From positions 1,612,001 to 1,676,000 of the forward strand of contig NZ_CM001368.1 in the NCBI RefSeq assembly GCF_000177215.2: a stretch of 64,000 nucleotides of DNA, read 5' to 3'. Of this stretch, positions 53,869 through 62,116 are shown one piece after another. This DNA comes from Solidesulfovibrio carbinoliphilus subsp. oakridgensis (lineage in GTDB: Bacteria; Desulfobacterota; Desulfovibrionia; Desulfovibrionales; Desulfovibrionaceae). Positions within the stretch are counted from its first letter, which is position 1, and each line of letters starts with the position of its first letter. The position numbers and the translations under genes are program-made. The notes beneath the pieces are model-generated. The model was not told where the DNA came from, made no database searches, and saw only the letters and a program-made list of their open reading frames with translations.

Positions 53869-55569
53869 ATGGCAGCCCCTTTTACCGATGCCGACATCCT
53901 GCGGTCGCTCTCCGGACCGCTTGTGGCCGTGGACGCCGACGGCCGGGTAGCCACGTCCAATCCGGCGGCCCTGGCCCTGTTCGGCCCGGAGGCGGCCGGC
54001 CCCGGCGCGGCCCTGCCGCTGGCCCGGCCGGACCTGTGGCAGCCGGTGGCCCGGTGCCTGGCCGAAGCGGCCCCGGCCGGGGCCCGCATCGAGACCGCCG
54101 CCGGCCCCCTTGGCCTTTGCGTCCTGCCCATCGTGCGCGACGGCCGCACGGTCGGCGCGACCCTGGTGGCCGACGCCCCGGTCCCGGGCCAGACGCCGGC
54201 CCTCGACAGCCGCCTGCGCTCCATCCTCGATTCCGTGTCCGACGGCATCTGGATCTGCGATGGCGACGGCACGATCCTGGAGATCAACGCCGCCTCCCAG
54301 CGCCTCAATTCCATCCGGGCCGCGGACTATGTCGGGAAAAACGTCCAGTGCATCGTGGCCGAACGCATGGTCGACCGGTCGGCCACCCTGGATGTCATCG
54401 CCACCGGCCGGCAGGCCAGCATGATCCAGCACATCACCCGCACCGGCAAGCAGCTCCTGGTCACGGGCACGCCGGTCCTCGACGCGGCCGGGGCCGTCGC
54501 CCTGGTGGTGGTCAACGAGCGGGACGTGACGGAACTCCTAAACCTGCGCCAGAGTCTGCAAAACGCCCGGACCGTGGAGGAGCGCTACAAGAGCGAGCTG
54601 GCCGAACTGTCCCTTTTCGAGCTGTCCCAGAAGGACATCGTGGCCCAGAGCCCGCAGATGCAGCGGACGCTGCGCACGCTTTTAAAGCTGGCCCAGATGG
54701 ACGCCACCCGGATCCTGCTCCTTGGCGAGTCCGGCACGGGCAAGGGCCTGCTCGCCAAGTTCCTGCATCAGGTCAGCCCCCGGGCCGAGAAGCCGTTTAT
54801 TCAGATCAACTGCCCGGCCGTGCCGGAAAACCTGTTCGAGGCCGAACTGTTCGGCTACGAACGGGGAGCCTTCACCGGGGCCAGGGAAGGCGGCAAGGCG
54901 GGGCTCATCGAGCTGGCCAAGGGGGGGACGCTGTTCCTCGACGAGGTGGGCGACATCCCCCTGTCCGCCCAGGCCAAGCTGCTCAAATACCTGGACGACC
55001 ACGAACTGCGCCGGCTTGGCGGCGGCGAGTCGCGCATCGTCGAATGCCGGGTGGTGGCGGCCACCAACTGCGACATGGAGGGGCTGGTCGAGCGGCGGCA
55101 GTTCCGCAAGGACCTCTATTACCGGTTGAACACCTTCATCGTGCGCATCGCCCCCCTGCGGGAGCGCCGCGACGACATCTTCGGCCTGGCCGAATTCTAC
55201 CTCTCCCAGCAAAACGCCCGCCACGGCAAGGCCAAACGGCTTTCGCCCCGGGCCATGCGTCTCCTTGAGGCCTACGATTTTCCGGGCAACGTGCGCGAAC
55301 TGGTCAACCTGATCCAGAAGGCCTTTGTCATGAGCGACGACGACGACCTGACCGAGGCCCTGGACGAGGCGCTTTCCGGCGACGGCGGGCCGGACACGGC
55401 CCGGCCGGGTCCGCGCCGGCTGGTCGAGTCCACGGACCAGGCCAGCCTGCGCCGGCTGCGCGAGGCCATGGCCGCCTGCCGCACCACCCGGCAGATGGCG
55501 GCCTACCTCGGCATCAGCCAGGCGACGGTGGTGCGCAAGCTCAAGCGGTATGCGCTCCACCGCGATTGA
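53869..55569 (+). CDS. PAS-domain sigma-54-dependent transcription activator
   Basis: This 566-residue regulator has two PAS-like domains (about 8-100 and 112-235, with ILDSVSDGIWICDGDGTILE). An AAA+ domain follows with Walker A GESGTGKG near 285, GAFTGA near 334 (GYERGAFTGAR) and LFLDEVGDIP, then a C-terminal TyrR/Fis-like helix-turn-helix (MAAYLGISQATVVRKLKRY). It binds enhancer sites and opens sigma-54 promoters in response to a PAS ligand. The gene's end touches an inverted repeat (55567-55584), and a sigma-54 promoter lies at 55906-55920 before the amino-acid operon. The start at 53869 is less certain; another ATG lies 22 codons upstream. Confidence 0.88.
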   Translation: MAAPFTDADILRSLSGPLVAVDADGRVATSNPAALALFGPEAAGPGAALPLARPDLWQPVARCLAEAAPAGARIETAAGPLGLCVLPIVRDGRTVGATLVADAPVPGQTPALDSRLRSILDSVSDGIWICDGDGTILEINAASQRLNSIRAADYVGKNVQCIVAERMVDRSATLDVIATGRQASMIQHITRTGKQLLVTGTPVLDAAGAVALVVVNERDVTELLNLRQSLQNARTVEERYKSELAELSLFELSQKDIVAQSPQMQRTLRTLLKLAQMDATRILLLGESGTGKGLLAKFLHQVSPRAEKPFIQINCPAVPENLFEAELFGYERGAFTGAREGGKAGLIELAKGGTLFLDEVGDIPLSAQAKLLKYLDDHELRRLGGGESRIVECRVVAATNCDMEGLVERRQFRKDLYYRLNTFIVRIAPLRERRDDIFGLAEFYLSQQNARHGKAKRLSPRAMRLLEAYDFPGNVRELVNLIQKAFVMSDDDDLTEALDEALSGDGGPDTARPGPRRLVESTDQASLRRLREAMAACRTTRQMAAYLGISQATVVRKLKRYALHRD

Positions 55570-55584
55570 TTCAGGAATGAATCA
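55567..55584. promoter_or_regulatory. Inverted repeat 1, enhancer candidate for the sigma-54 activator
   Basis: TGATTCA-GGAA-TGAATCA is a perfect 7+7 inverted repeat that begins inside the stop codon of the activator gene. It lies about 330 bases upstream of the -24/-12 promoter, a usual enhancer distance. A near copy is at 55756-55775. Confidence 0.6.
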
Positions 55585-55755
55585 GACTGGACGGCCGTAG
55601 CCGTCGCCACCGGCCGTTCGCGCCGGTTCGCCCGAACGGGCTTACGCGACAACCATATCAAATATTTCATTCTTTGTGCAGACACTTTCTGGTGTCCGTG
55701 TCTTGTCCCCGGTCCGGGACCGGACCGGGGGCCCGGCTTGGGCTAGCGCGAAAAC

Positions 55756-55775
55756 CTGATTTAAAAATGAATCAG
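55756..55775. promoter_or_regulatory. Inverted repeat 2, enhancer candidate
   Basis: CTGATTTA-AAAA-TGAATCAG matches the repeat at 55567-55584 in arms and spacing, with one arm mismatch. It lies about 140 bases upstream of the -24/-12 promoter. Confidence 0.55.
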
Positions 55776-55814
55776 ATCAAAGGCATTGATTATATGGAAT
55801 ATTTACAAAATTGC

Positions 55815-55832
55815 CGATTCATTGCCGAATCG
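55815..55832. promoter_or_regulatory. Inverted repeat 3 (CGATTC/GAATCG), possible extra operator
   Basis: CGATTC-ATTGCC-GAATCG forms a perfect 6+6 inverted repeat. It shares the GATTC/GAATC arms with repeats 1 and 2 but has a different spacer. It lies about 80 bases upstream of the promoter. Confidence 0.4.
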
Positions 55833-55905
55833 ACAACACAGGCCGTCATCCGGAGTCATTCTTATAACGGCACAAAATATCAGAGCTATTTTACAAAAAC
55901 AATCC

Positions 55906-55920
55906 TGGCCTGCTTCTTGC
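55906..55920 (+). promoter_or_regulatory. Sigma-54 (-24/-12) promoter of the aminotransferase/Liv operon
   Basis: TGGCCTGCTTCTTGC, followed by T, fits the TGGCAC-N5-TTGCA consensus: TGGC and TTGC stand 7 bases apart. It lies 80 bases upstream of the GTG start of the aminotransferase, immediately downstream of a sigma-54 activator gene and its candidate enhancers. Confidence 0.75.
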
Positions 55921-55999
55921 TCAAATCCATTTTTACCGTTCCCGTTCATTATGGTATGAGGCGCTCTCGCCCCCCAATCGACAACCCCGAGGATGATCC

Positions 56000-57325
56000 G
56001 TGAACACCACCGAAAAGGCGCAAGAACTGCAAGCCCTGCGCGACCGTTATGTCCCCAAGGGACATCCCAACGCCACGCCCTTTTTCGTCGAATCCGCCAA
56101 GGGCGCTTTGCTTCGCGACGTCACCGGCCGCGAGTTCATCGATTTCGTCGGCGGCATCGGCGTCCTGAACGTCGGCCACTGCAATCCCAAGGTCGTGGCC
56201 GCGGTCAAGGACCAGGCCGGCCGCTACCTCCACACCTGCTCCATGGTCACCCTGTACGAGCCCTACCTCCAGCTGGCCAAGCGGGTCAGCGAGGCCGCGC
56301 CGGGCGATTTCGAGAAAAAGGCCCTCTTCGTCAACAGCGGCTCCGAAGCCGTGGAAAACGCCGTCAAGATCGCCCGCTGCCACACCGGCCGGGCCGGCGT
56401 CGTGGCCATGAAAAACGCCTTCCACGGCCGCACGCTTTTGACCATGTCCATGACCAGCAAGGTCAAGCCCTACAAGTTCGGCTTCGGCCCCATGGCCTCG
56501 GAAGTCTACCAGTTCCCCTACTATCCCTACTGCTACCGCTGCCCCCTTGGCCTCACCTATCCCAAGTGCGGCGCGGCCTGCGCCGAGAAGTTGCGGGAAT
56601 TTTTCATCGGCACGGCCGCGGCCGAGCAGATCGCCTGCATCGTGGCCGAGCCGGTCCAGGGCGAAGGCGGCTTCGTGGTCCCGCCGGTGGAATTTTTCAC
56701 CAGGCTGCGCGCCCTCTGCGACGAGTTCGGCATCGTTTTCGTGGCCGACGAGATCCAGTCCGGCTTCGGCCGCACGGCCAAGATGTTCGCCATGGAGCAT
56801 TACGGCGTCGCCCCGGACCTCATGACCGTGGCCAAGAGCATGGGCGGCGGCCTGCCGCTGGCCGGCGTGGTCGGCAAGGCCGAGATCATGGATTCCGTGG
56901 CCCCGGGCGGCATCGGCGGCACCTACGGCGGCAACCCGCTCGCCTGCCGGGCCGGGCTGGCCGTCTTTGACGCCTTTGACCAGGACAACCTGCTGGTCAA
57001 GGCCGAGCGGCTGGGCAACGCCGTCAAGCGCCGCTTTGCCGCCTTCAAGAAAACCTACGCGCTCGTCGGCGACGAGCGGGGCCTCGGCGCCATGCGGGCC
57101 ATCGAATTCGTCTCCGACCGGGCCGAGAAGACCCCCTGCCCGGAAGCCGCCAAGGGCGTGGCCAAATACTGCCAGGACAACGGCCTGCTCGTCCTGTCCT
57201 GCGGCAACTTCGGCAACTGCATCCGCGTCCTCATGCCGCTGGTCATTACGGCGGACCAGCTGAAACGCGGCCTGGACATCATGGAAGACGGCATTCGCGA
57301 GGTGACCAAGAACCTCGGCAAATAG
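56000..57325 (+). CDS. Class III PLP-dependent aminotransferase (4-aminobutyrate aminotransferase-like)
   Basis: This 441-residue enzyme has the class III pattern: VNSGSEAVENAVKIAR, FVADEIQSGFGRTAKMF and the PLP lysine, Lys279, in MTVAKSMGGGLPL. It is close to 4-aminobutyrate aminotransferases in length and layout and would transfer an amino group to 2-oxoglutarate or pyruvate. A four-cysteine group (C-x2-C-x8-C-x3-C) lies near residues 178-194 and may bind a metal or act in redox. It starts with GTG after GAGG. It is the first gene of the sigma-54 operon with the Liv transporter. The exact substrate (omega- or branched-chain amino acid) is uncertain. Confidence 0.85.
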   Translation: MNTTEKAQELQALRDRYVPKGHPNATPFFVESAKGALLRDVTGREFIDFVGGIGVLNVGHCNPKVVAAVKDQAGRYLHTCSMVTLYEPYLQLAKRVSEAAPGDFEKKALFVNSGSEAVENAVKIARCHTGRAGVVAMKNAFHGRTLLTMSMTSKVKPYKFGFGPMASEVYQFPYYPYCYRCPLGLTYPKCGAACAEKLREFFIGTAAAEQIACIVAEPVQGEGGFVVPPVEFFTRLRALCDEFGIVFVADEIQSGFGRTAKMFAMEHYGVAPDLMTVAKSMGGGLPLAGVVGKAEIMDSVAPGGIGGTYGGNPLACRAGLAVFDAFDQDNLLVKAERLGNAVKRRFAAFKKTYALVGDERGLGAMRAIEFVSDRAEKTPCPEAAKGVAKYCQDNGLLVLSCGNFGNCIRVLMPLVITADQLKRGLDIMEDGIREVTKNLGK

Positions 57326-57367
57326 GCAAGGCCCGACAGGCACCAACCGTCAACAAAGGGGTATGGC

Positions 57368-58624
57368 ATGAAAACGGGGTACAAGGGATTGCTGCTGGCC
57401 GGCTTCGTCGGCGCGGCCGTCTGGACTTTCGGGGCCGTCCTGGCCGTCTCGCCGGCCGTGGCCGCGGACAAGACGATCAAGATCGGCAACGTCGAGCCGC
57501 TGTCCGGCCCGTCGGCCTCGGTCGGCGTCCAGGGCAAGCAGGCCCGGGAAATGGCCGTGGAAGAGATCAACGCCGCCGGCGGCATCAAATCGCTTGGCGG
57601 CGCCAAGCTCGAACTGGTCTACGCCGACAGCAAGTCCGACCCGACCGTCGGCGTCACCGAGACCGAACGGTTGATCAACACCGAAAAGGTCAACCTCATG
57701 ACCGGCTGTTGGAACTCGGCCGTCACCTACCCGGCGACCCAGGTGGCCGAGCGCTACGGCATCCCCTTTGTGGTGCCTGTGGCCGTGCGCGACACCATCA
57801 CCGAGCGCGGCTTCAAAAACGTCTTTCGCATCGCGGCCAAGGACTCCTGGTGGGTCCGCGACCAGTTCCGGTTCCTGAAAGACATGCAGGAAGAGACCGG
57901 GGTCAAGCTCAAAACCATCGCCTTTGTCTTCGAAAACGGCGACTGGGGCACGGGCTTTGCCGAGAAGTGGCGCGAGCTGGCCAAAAAGGACGGCTACCAG
58001 ATCGTCCTGGACGAGCCCTACCCGAGCACGGCCACGGACCTCACCCCGGTCGTGACCAAGCTCAAGTCCGCCAACCCGGACATCGTCCTCTTGGTCTCGA
58101 ACGCCGCCGACGCCATCCTTTTGACCAACAACATGACCGAGATGCAGGTGAGGCCCAAGGTCGTCCTGGCCAGCGGCGGCGGCCATGCCGATCCCAAGTT
58201 CCTGGAAAACACCGGCACCAACGCCCTTGGCCTCTTTGACGAAGTCGAGTGGAACACCGACGTCAACAAGCCCGGCGCCAAGGAAACCAACGCCAAGTTC
58301 AAGAAAAAGTACGGCTACGACCTGACCGGCGAGTCGGTCGACGCCTACGCCGCCGTCTACGTCATCGCCGACGCCCTGGAGCGGGCCGCCTCCACCGATC
58401 CGGCCAAGATCCGCGACGCCCTGGCCACCACCAACCTGACCACCGGACCGGGCATGATCGTCTCCTACGACGGCGTGCAGTTCGACGAAACCGGCCAGAA
58501 CAAGAACGCCGGCATCGTCATCGTCCAGGTGGCGGACGTGAACGGCCAGCCCGAGCGCGTCACCGTGTGGCCCAAGTCCGCCCGCCGCGCCGGCTACACC
58601 CCCGTCTTCCCGGCCAACAAATAG
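57368..58624 (+). CDS. Periplasmic amino-acid-binding protein (LivJ/LivK-type)
   Basis: This 418-residue protein has a signal peptide (cleavage near Ala33, AVAADKTIK). A type I periplasmic binding fold follows: KIGNVEPLSGPSASVGVQGK, AREMAVEEINAAGGI, VYADSKSDPTVGVTETERLI, and VNLMTGCWNSAVTYPATQVA, of the Peripla_BP_6 (LivJ-like) family. It would deliver a branched-chain or other amino acid, or a related compound, to the permease pair encoded next. It starts 43 bases after the aminotransferase gene. The substrate cannot be fixed from the sequence. Confidence 0.9.
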   Translation: MKTGYKGLLLAGFVGAAVWTFGAVLAVSPAVAADKTIKIGNVEPLSGPSASVGVQGKQAREMAVEEINAAGGIKSLGGAKLELVYADSKSDPTVGVTETERLINTEKVNLMTGCWNSAVTYPATQVAERYGIPFVVPVAVRDTITERGFKNVFRIAAKDSWWVRDQFRFLKDMQEETGVKLKTIAFVFENGDWGTGFAEKWRELAKKDGYQIVLDEPYPSTATDLTPVVTKLKSANPDIVLLVSNAADAILLTNNMTEMQVRPKVVLASGGGHADPKFLENTGTNALGLFDEVEWNTDVNKPGAKETNAKFKKKYGYDLTGESVDAYAAVYVIADALERAASTDPAKIRDALATTNLTTGPGMIVSYDGVQFDETGQNKNAGIVIVQVADVNGQPERVTVWPKSARRAGYTPVFPANK

Positions 58625-58689
58625 CGAACGTTCCCCAAACGCCCCGGACCGCCCCTGGCGGTCCGGGACCAAACGTCCGGAGAGGCCTC

Positions 58690-59574
58690 ATGACCGCGGT
58701 GATTCAGGCGACGCTTGGCGGCATCATGATGGGAGCCATGTACGGGCTGACGGCCCTCGGACTCACCCTGATCTTCGGGGTGATGAAGGTCGTCAACTTC
58801 GCCCACGGTTCCCTGCTCATGGTCGGCATGTTCAGCGCCTACTGGTTGATCAAGCTCACGGGCATCCACCCGTATCTGGCCCTTGTCATCGTTCCCCCCG
58901 TCCTTTTCGTCTTCGGCTACTACCTGCAGGACGTGGTCATCAAACCCGTGTTCAAGGCCGAGCGGCAGGTCCGCGAGCCGCTCACCGTCATCATCGTCAC
59001 CACCGGCGTCTGGTACGTGCTCGACAACCTGGCGCTGATGCTTTTCGGCGCCGAGTACCGCACCGTGCGCACCGCCATTTCCAACAAATCCTTCGCCCTC
59101 GGACAGTACATCATTTCCGTACCCAAATTTTCCGGCTTCGTGGTGGCCGTGCTGACAGCCGTCGGCCTGGCCCTTTTCATGCGAAAGACCAAGATCGGCA
59201 TGGCCCTTCGGGCCACGAGCCTCGACCGCGAGGCCGCCAATCTCATGGGCATCGACCAGTACAAGGTCTACAACATCGCCTTCGGCCTCGGCACGGCCAT
59301 CGCCGGCATCGCCGGCTGCGTGCTCATTCCCTTCTACTACGTCTACCCGTCGTTCGGCGTGGTCTTCGACATCCGGGCCTTCATCATCGTGGTCCTGGGC
59401 GGCCTCGGCAGCATCCCCGGGGCCCTCCTCGGAGGACTCGTCATCGGGGTCATCGAGTCCGTCTTCTCGCAGTTCATGGCCTCGACCTGGACCGAAGCCA
59501 TCATCTACGCCATTTTCCTGGTCATTCTTTTCGTCAAACCTTCGGGCTTTTTCGGCCACAAACAGGACTGGTAG
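58690..59574 (+). CDS. livH: ABC transporter permease, LivH-type
   Basis: This 294-residue inner-membrane permease has about eight helices and the LivH signature (GLTALGLTLIFGVMKVVNFAH near residue 20). The coupling-helix region is GMALRATSLDREAANLMGID and the end VIGVIESVFSQFM. The start at 58690 was chosen as the first ATG after the binding-protein gene, with a GGAGAGG site. It pairs with the LivM-type permease, whose GTG start is 11 bases downstream. Confidence 0.92.
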   Translation: MTAVIQATLGGIMMGAMYGLTALGLTLIFGVMKVVNFAHGSLLMVGMFSAYWLIKLTGIHPYLALVIVPPVLFVFGYYLQDVVIKPVFKAERQVREPLTVIIVTTGVWYVLDNLALMLFGAEYRTVRTAISNKSFALGQYIISVPKFSGFVVAVLTAVGLALFMRKTKIGMALRATSLDREAANLMGIDQYKVYNIAFGLGTAIAGIAGCVLIPFYYVYPSFGVVFDIRAFIIVVLGGLGSIPGALLGGLVIGVIESVFSQFMASTWTEAIIYAIFLVILFVKPSGFFGHKQDW

Positions 59575-59584
59575 GAGGCGCATC

Positions 59585-60625
59585 GTGAGCCGAAAACAAC
59601 TCGACCGGACACTGCTCGTCTTGGCGGGGCTGGCGGCCTTTGCCCTGCCCCTGGTGGTCAAAAGCCCAACCTATCTCCAAATCCTCATCCTGCTCTTTTT
59701 TTACGCCTACCTGACCACGGCCTGGAATCTGGTCGGCGGCTTTGCCGGCGTCCTGCCGCTCGGCCATTCGCTTTTCGTCGGCATCGGCGCCTACACCTCG
59801 ACCATCCTGACCCTCCAGTACGGCATCTCGCCCTGGATCGGCATGCTGGCCGGGGGCCTGCTCGCCGCGCTTTTCGGCGTCATCATCGGCCTGCCCACCT
59901 TCCGGATGCGCGGGGCCTATTTTTGCCTGTGCACCATCGCCTTTGCCGAAGGCATCCGGGTCATGGTCGAAAACATCGACAATCTCGGGCCCCTGCACAT
60001 AAACGGCCCCCGGGGACTGCTCATACCGCTCAAGGACGCCTCCTTCTGGAACTACCAGTTCATGTCCAAGGAGCCCTACTATTACATCATCCTGACGCTC
60101 CTCGTCCTGGTCCTGGCCCTTACCTGGTGCATCTCCCGCTCCAAGATCGGCTACTACCTGGCCGCCGGCGGCGAGGAGCCCGAGGCGGCCGCCGCCCTCG
60201 GCATCAACGTGGCCAACTGCAAGCTTCTCTCCATGGCCCTGTCCTGCTTCCTGACGGCCCTGGCCGGCACGTTCTACGCCCAGCTCATGCTCTACTTCTA
60301 TCCCAAGGGACTGATGGGCCTCGACCTGTCCTTCGAGATCGCGTTTATCGCGCTGATCGGCGGACGCGGCACCATTGCCGGCCCGGTCATCGGGGCCCTG
60401 GTCCTGCGGCCGGTCAACGAGTTCACCCGCATCTACTTAAGCGACATGCTGCCGGGCCTGCACCTGGTCATCTTCGGGCTGATCCTGATCCTGGTCATGC
60501 TCTACAAGCCCCAGGGCCTGACCGCGCCGCTCGCCGCCGTCTACGACCGCCTGGCCCGCAAGATCACCCGGGAGCCCGAGGCCGCGGGAGTCGCCACGGA
60601 AGCCGTCAAGGGAGCCGCGCAATGA
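59585..60625 (+). CDS. livM: ABC transporter permease, LivM-type
   Basis: This 346-residue permease has about nine or ten helices. Its conserved segments include TTAWNLVGGFAGVLPLGHSLF, LPTFRMRGAYFCLCTIAFAE, and GINVANCKLLSMALSCFLTALAG, followed by GGRGTIAGPVIGA. It starts with GTG at 59585 after an AGGAGG site that overlaps the livH stop. Its stop overlaps the livG start by four bases (ATGA). The cytoplasmic C-terminal tail is hydrophilic. Confidence 0.92.
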   Translation: MSRKQLDRTLLVLAGLAAFALPLVVKSPTYLQILILLFFYAYLTTAWNLVGGFAGVLPLGHSLFVGIGAYTSTILTLQYGISPWIGMLAGGLLAALFGVIIGLPTFRMRGAYFCLCTIAFAEGIRVMVENIDNLGPLHINGPRGLLIPLKDASFWNYQFMSKEPYYYIILTLLVLVLALTWCISRSKIGYYLAAGGEEPEAAAALGINVANCKLLSMALSCFLTALAGTFYAQLMLYFYPKGLMGLDLSFEIAFIALIGGRGTIAGPVIGALVLRPVNEFTRIYLSDMLPGLHLVIFGLILILVMLYKPQGLTAPLAAVYDRLARKITREPEAAGVATEAVKGAAQ

Positions 60626-61350
60626 GCAATATCCTTGAAATAACCGGCCTGACCAAGCACTTCGGAGGCCTGACCGCCGTCAGCGCCCTGGACCTCCATA
60701 TCGCCCAGGGGGAGATCCTGGCCCTGATCGGCCCAAACGGCGCGGGCAAGTCCACGGTCTTCAACCTCGTGGCCGGCGTCTACGCCCCGTCCGAAGGCGT
60801 GATCCACTTCAAGGGCAAGGCGATCCACGGCCAAAAGCCCTGGGATCTCTGCCGGCTGGGGCTGGCCCGCACCTTCCAGATCGTCAAGCCCTTTGCCGGG
60901 AAGACCGTGCTCTACAACATCATGGTCGGAGCCTTTCTCCACACCAACTCCACGGCCAAGGCCCGGGAGAAGGCCGAGGAGGTCATGGCCACCCTGGCCC
61001 TCGACCACCTGCGCGACCGCCTGGCCGGCAACCTGACCATCGCCGACCGAAAGCGCCTGGAGATCGGCAAGGCCCTGGCCACCGACCCGGAACTCTTGCT
61101 CCTCGACGAAGTCATGGCCGGCCTGCGCCCGACCGAGGTCGACGACATGATCGGCATCATCAAGGGCCTTCGCGACCGGGGGGTCACGGTCTTCGTCATC
61201 GAACACATCATGCGGGCCGTCATGGCCCTGTCCGACCGGGTGGCGGTCATCCACTTCGGCCAGAAGATCGCCGAGGGCACGCCCGAGGACGTGACCCATG
61301 ACGAGAACGTCATCAAGGCCTATCTGGGAGGGGACTATGACGCTGCTTAG
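60622..61350 (+). CDS. livG: ABC transporter ATPase, LivG-type
   Basis: This 242-residue ATPase has Walker A GPNGAGKST, a long LivG-type loop (GLARTFQIVKPFAGKTVLYN), Walker B LLLLDEVMAGL and the switch VIEHIM. The signature is NLTIADRKRLEIGKAL, not LSGGQ; such variants are known in this subfamily, so it can still be active. It overlaps livM by four bases and livF by 14, so translation is coupled. It energises import with LivF. Confidence 0.92.
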   Translation: MSNILEITGLTKHFGGLTAVSALDLHIAQGEILALIGPNGAGKSTVFNLVAGVYAPSEGVIHFKGKAIHGQKPWDLCRLGLARTFQIVKPFAGKTVLYNIMVGAFLHTNSTAKAREKAEEVMATLALDHLRDRLAGNLTIADRKRLEIGKALATDPELLLLDEVMAGLRPTEVDDMIGIIKGLRDRGVTVFVIEHIMRAVMALSDRVAVIHFGQKIAEGTPEDVTHDENVIKAYLGGDYDAA

Positions 61351-62047
61351 CGTGGAGCATATCGACGTGGCCTACGGCGACGTCCAGGTCATAAACGACC
61401 TGTCCCTGACCGTGGAGGAAGGGGAGGTCGTCAGCATCATCGGCGGCAACGGCGCCGGCAAATCGAGCCTTTTAAAAGCCATTTCCGGCCTTTTGCCCCC
61501 GACCTCGGGCGTCATCCGGTTCCGGGGCGAGCCCATCCAGGCCCTGCCGCCGGAGCGGATCGTGGAGCGGGGCATCGTGCACGTGCCCGAGGGGCGGCGG
61601 CTTTTCTCGCTCATGACCGTGGCCGAGAACCTGGAGATCGGGGCCTACACCCCCCGGGCCCACAAGGTGCGGGCCAAGACCCTGCGCCAGGTCTACGAAC
61701 TTCTGCCGCGGCTCCTCGAACGCCAGGCCCAGACGGCCATGACCCTTTCCGGCGGCGAGCAGCAGATGGTGGCCATCGGCCGGGGCCTCATGGCCCTGCC
61801 GGGGCTCCTCATGCTCGACGAGCCGTCGCTTGGCCTGGCCCCGATCCTGGTCAAGTCCATCTTCGACACCCTGCGGAAAATCGCGGACACCGGCACCACG
61901 GTCCTGCTCGTCGAGCAGGACGTCAACCATTCCCTCAAACTCTCGGACCGTGGCTACGTGCTGGAACACGGCCGGGTGGCCCTTTCCGGCCAGGCCGGGC
62001 AACTGCTCGAAAATCCCCACATCAAATCGGCCTATCTCGGCATCTAA
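61337..62047 (+). CDS. livF: ABC transporter ATPase, LivF-type
   Basis: This 236-residue ATPase has Walker A GGNGAGKSS, the Q-loop area GIVHVPEGRRLFSLMTVAEN, the signature MTLSGGEQQMVAIGR, Walker B LLMLDEPSLGLAP and the switch LLVEQD. It starts at the ATG within livG's end (RBS GGGAGGGG). It completes the Liv transporter. The hairpin repeat copy D lies directly after its stop. Confidence 0.92.
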   Translation: MTLLSVEHIDVAYGDVQVINDLSLTVEEGEVVSIIGGNGAGKSSLLKAISGLLPPTSGVIRFRGEPIQALPPERIVERGIVHVPEGRRLFSLMTVAENLEIGAYTPRAHKVRAKTLRQVYELLPRLLERQAQTAMTLSGGEQQMVAIGRGLMALPGLLMLDEPSLGLAPILVKSIFDTLRKIADTGTTVLLVEQDVNHSLKLSDRGYVLEHGRVALSGQAGQLLENPHIKSAYLGI

Positions 62048-62054
62048 ACAGTCC

Positions 62055-62098
62055 AGGGGTCCGGGGGGCTGGAAAATCCCCCCGGCCGCCGGAGGCAT
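62055..62098. repeat. Modular GC hairpin repeat (copy D, inverted)
   Basis: The stretch holds a stem with arms CCGGGGGG (62061-62068) and CCCCCCGG (62078-62085), a loop of nine bases, then GGCCGCCGGAGGC. Read on the minus strand it starts GCCTCCGGCGGCCGGGGGG, like copies A and B. It is between livF and the AOR gene and may lower read-through. Confidence 0.75.
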
Positions 62099-62116
62099 CT
62101 TCCTCAGGAACCAATC

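Larger units (their letters stand above)
55570..55999. other. AT-rich regulatory region upstream of the amino-acid operon
   Basis: This 430-base gap, visibly richer in AT than its surroundings from 55640 on, holds two matching inverted repeats, a third related palindrome and a sigma-54 promoter, all listed separately. The only frame across it shows no recognisable protein and was rejected. No RNA gene was recognised. Confidence 0.7.

Noticed and set aside
55674-56003. A 109-codon plus-strand frame upstream of the aminotransferase
   Set aside because: It crosses the sigma-54 promoter and the inverted repeats, shows no recognisable domain and overlaps the aminotransferase start. The region is regulatory.
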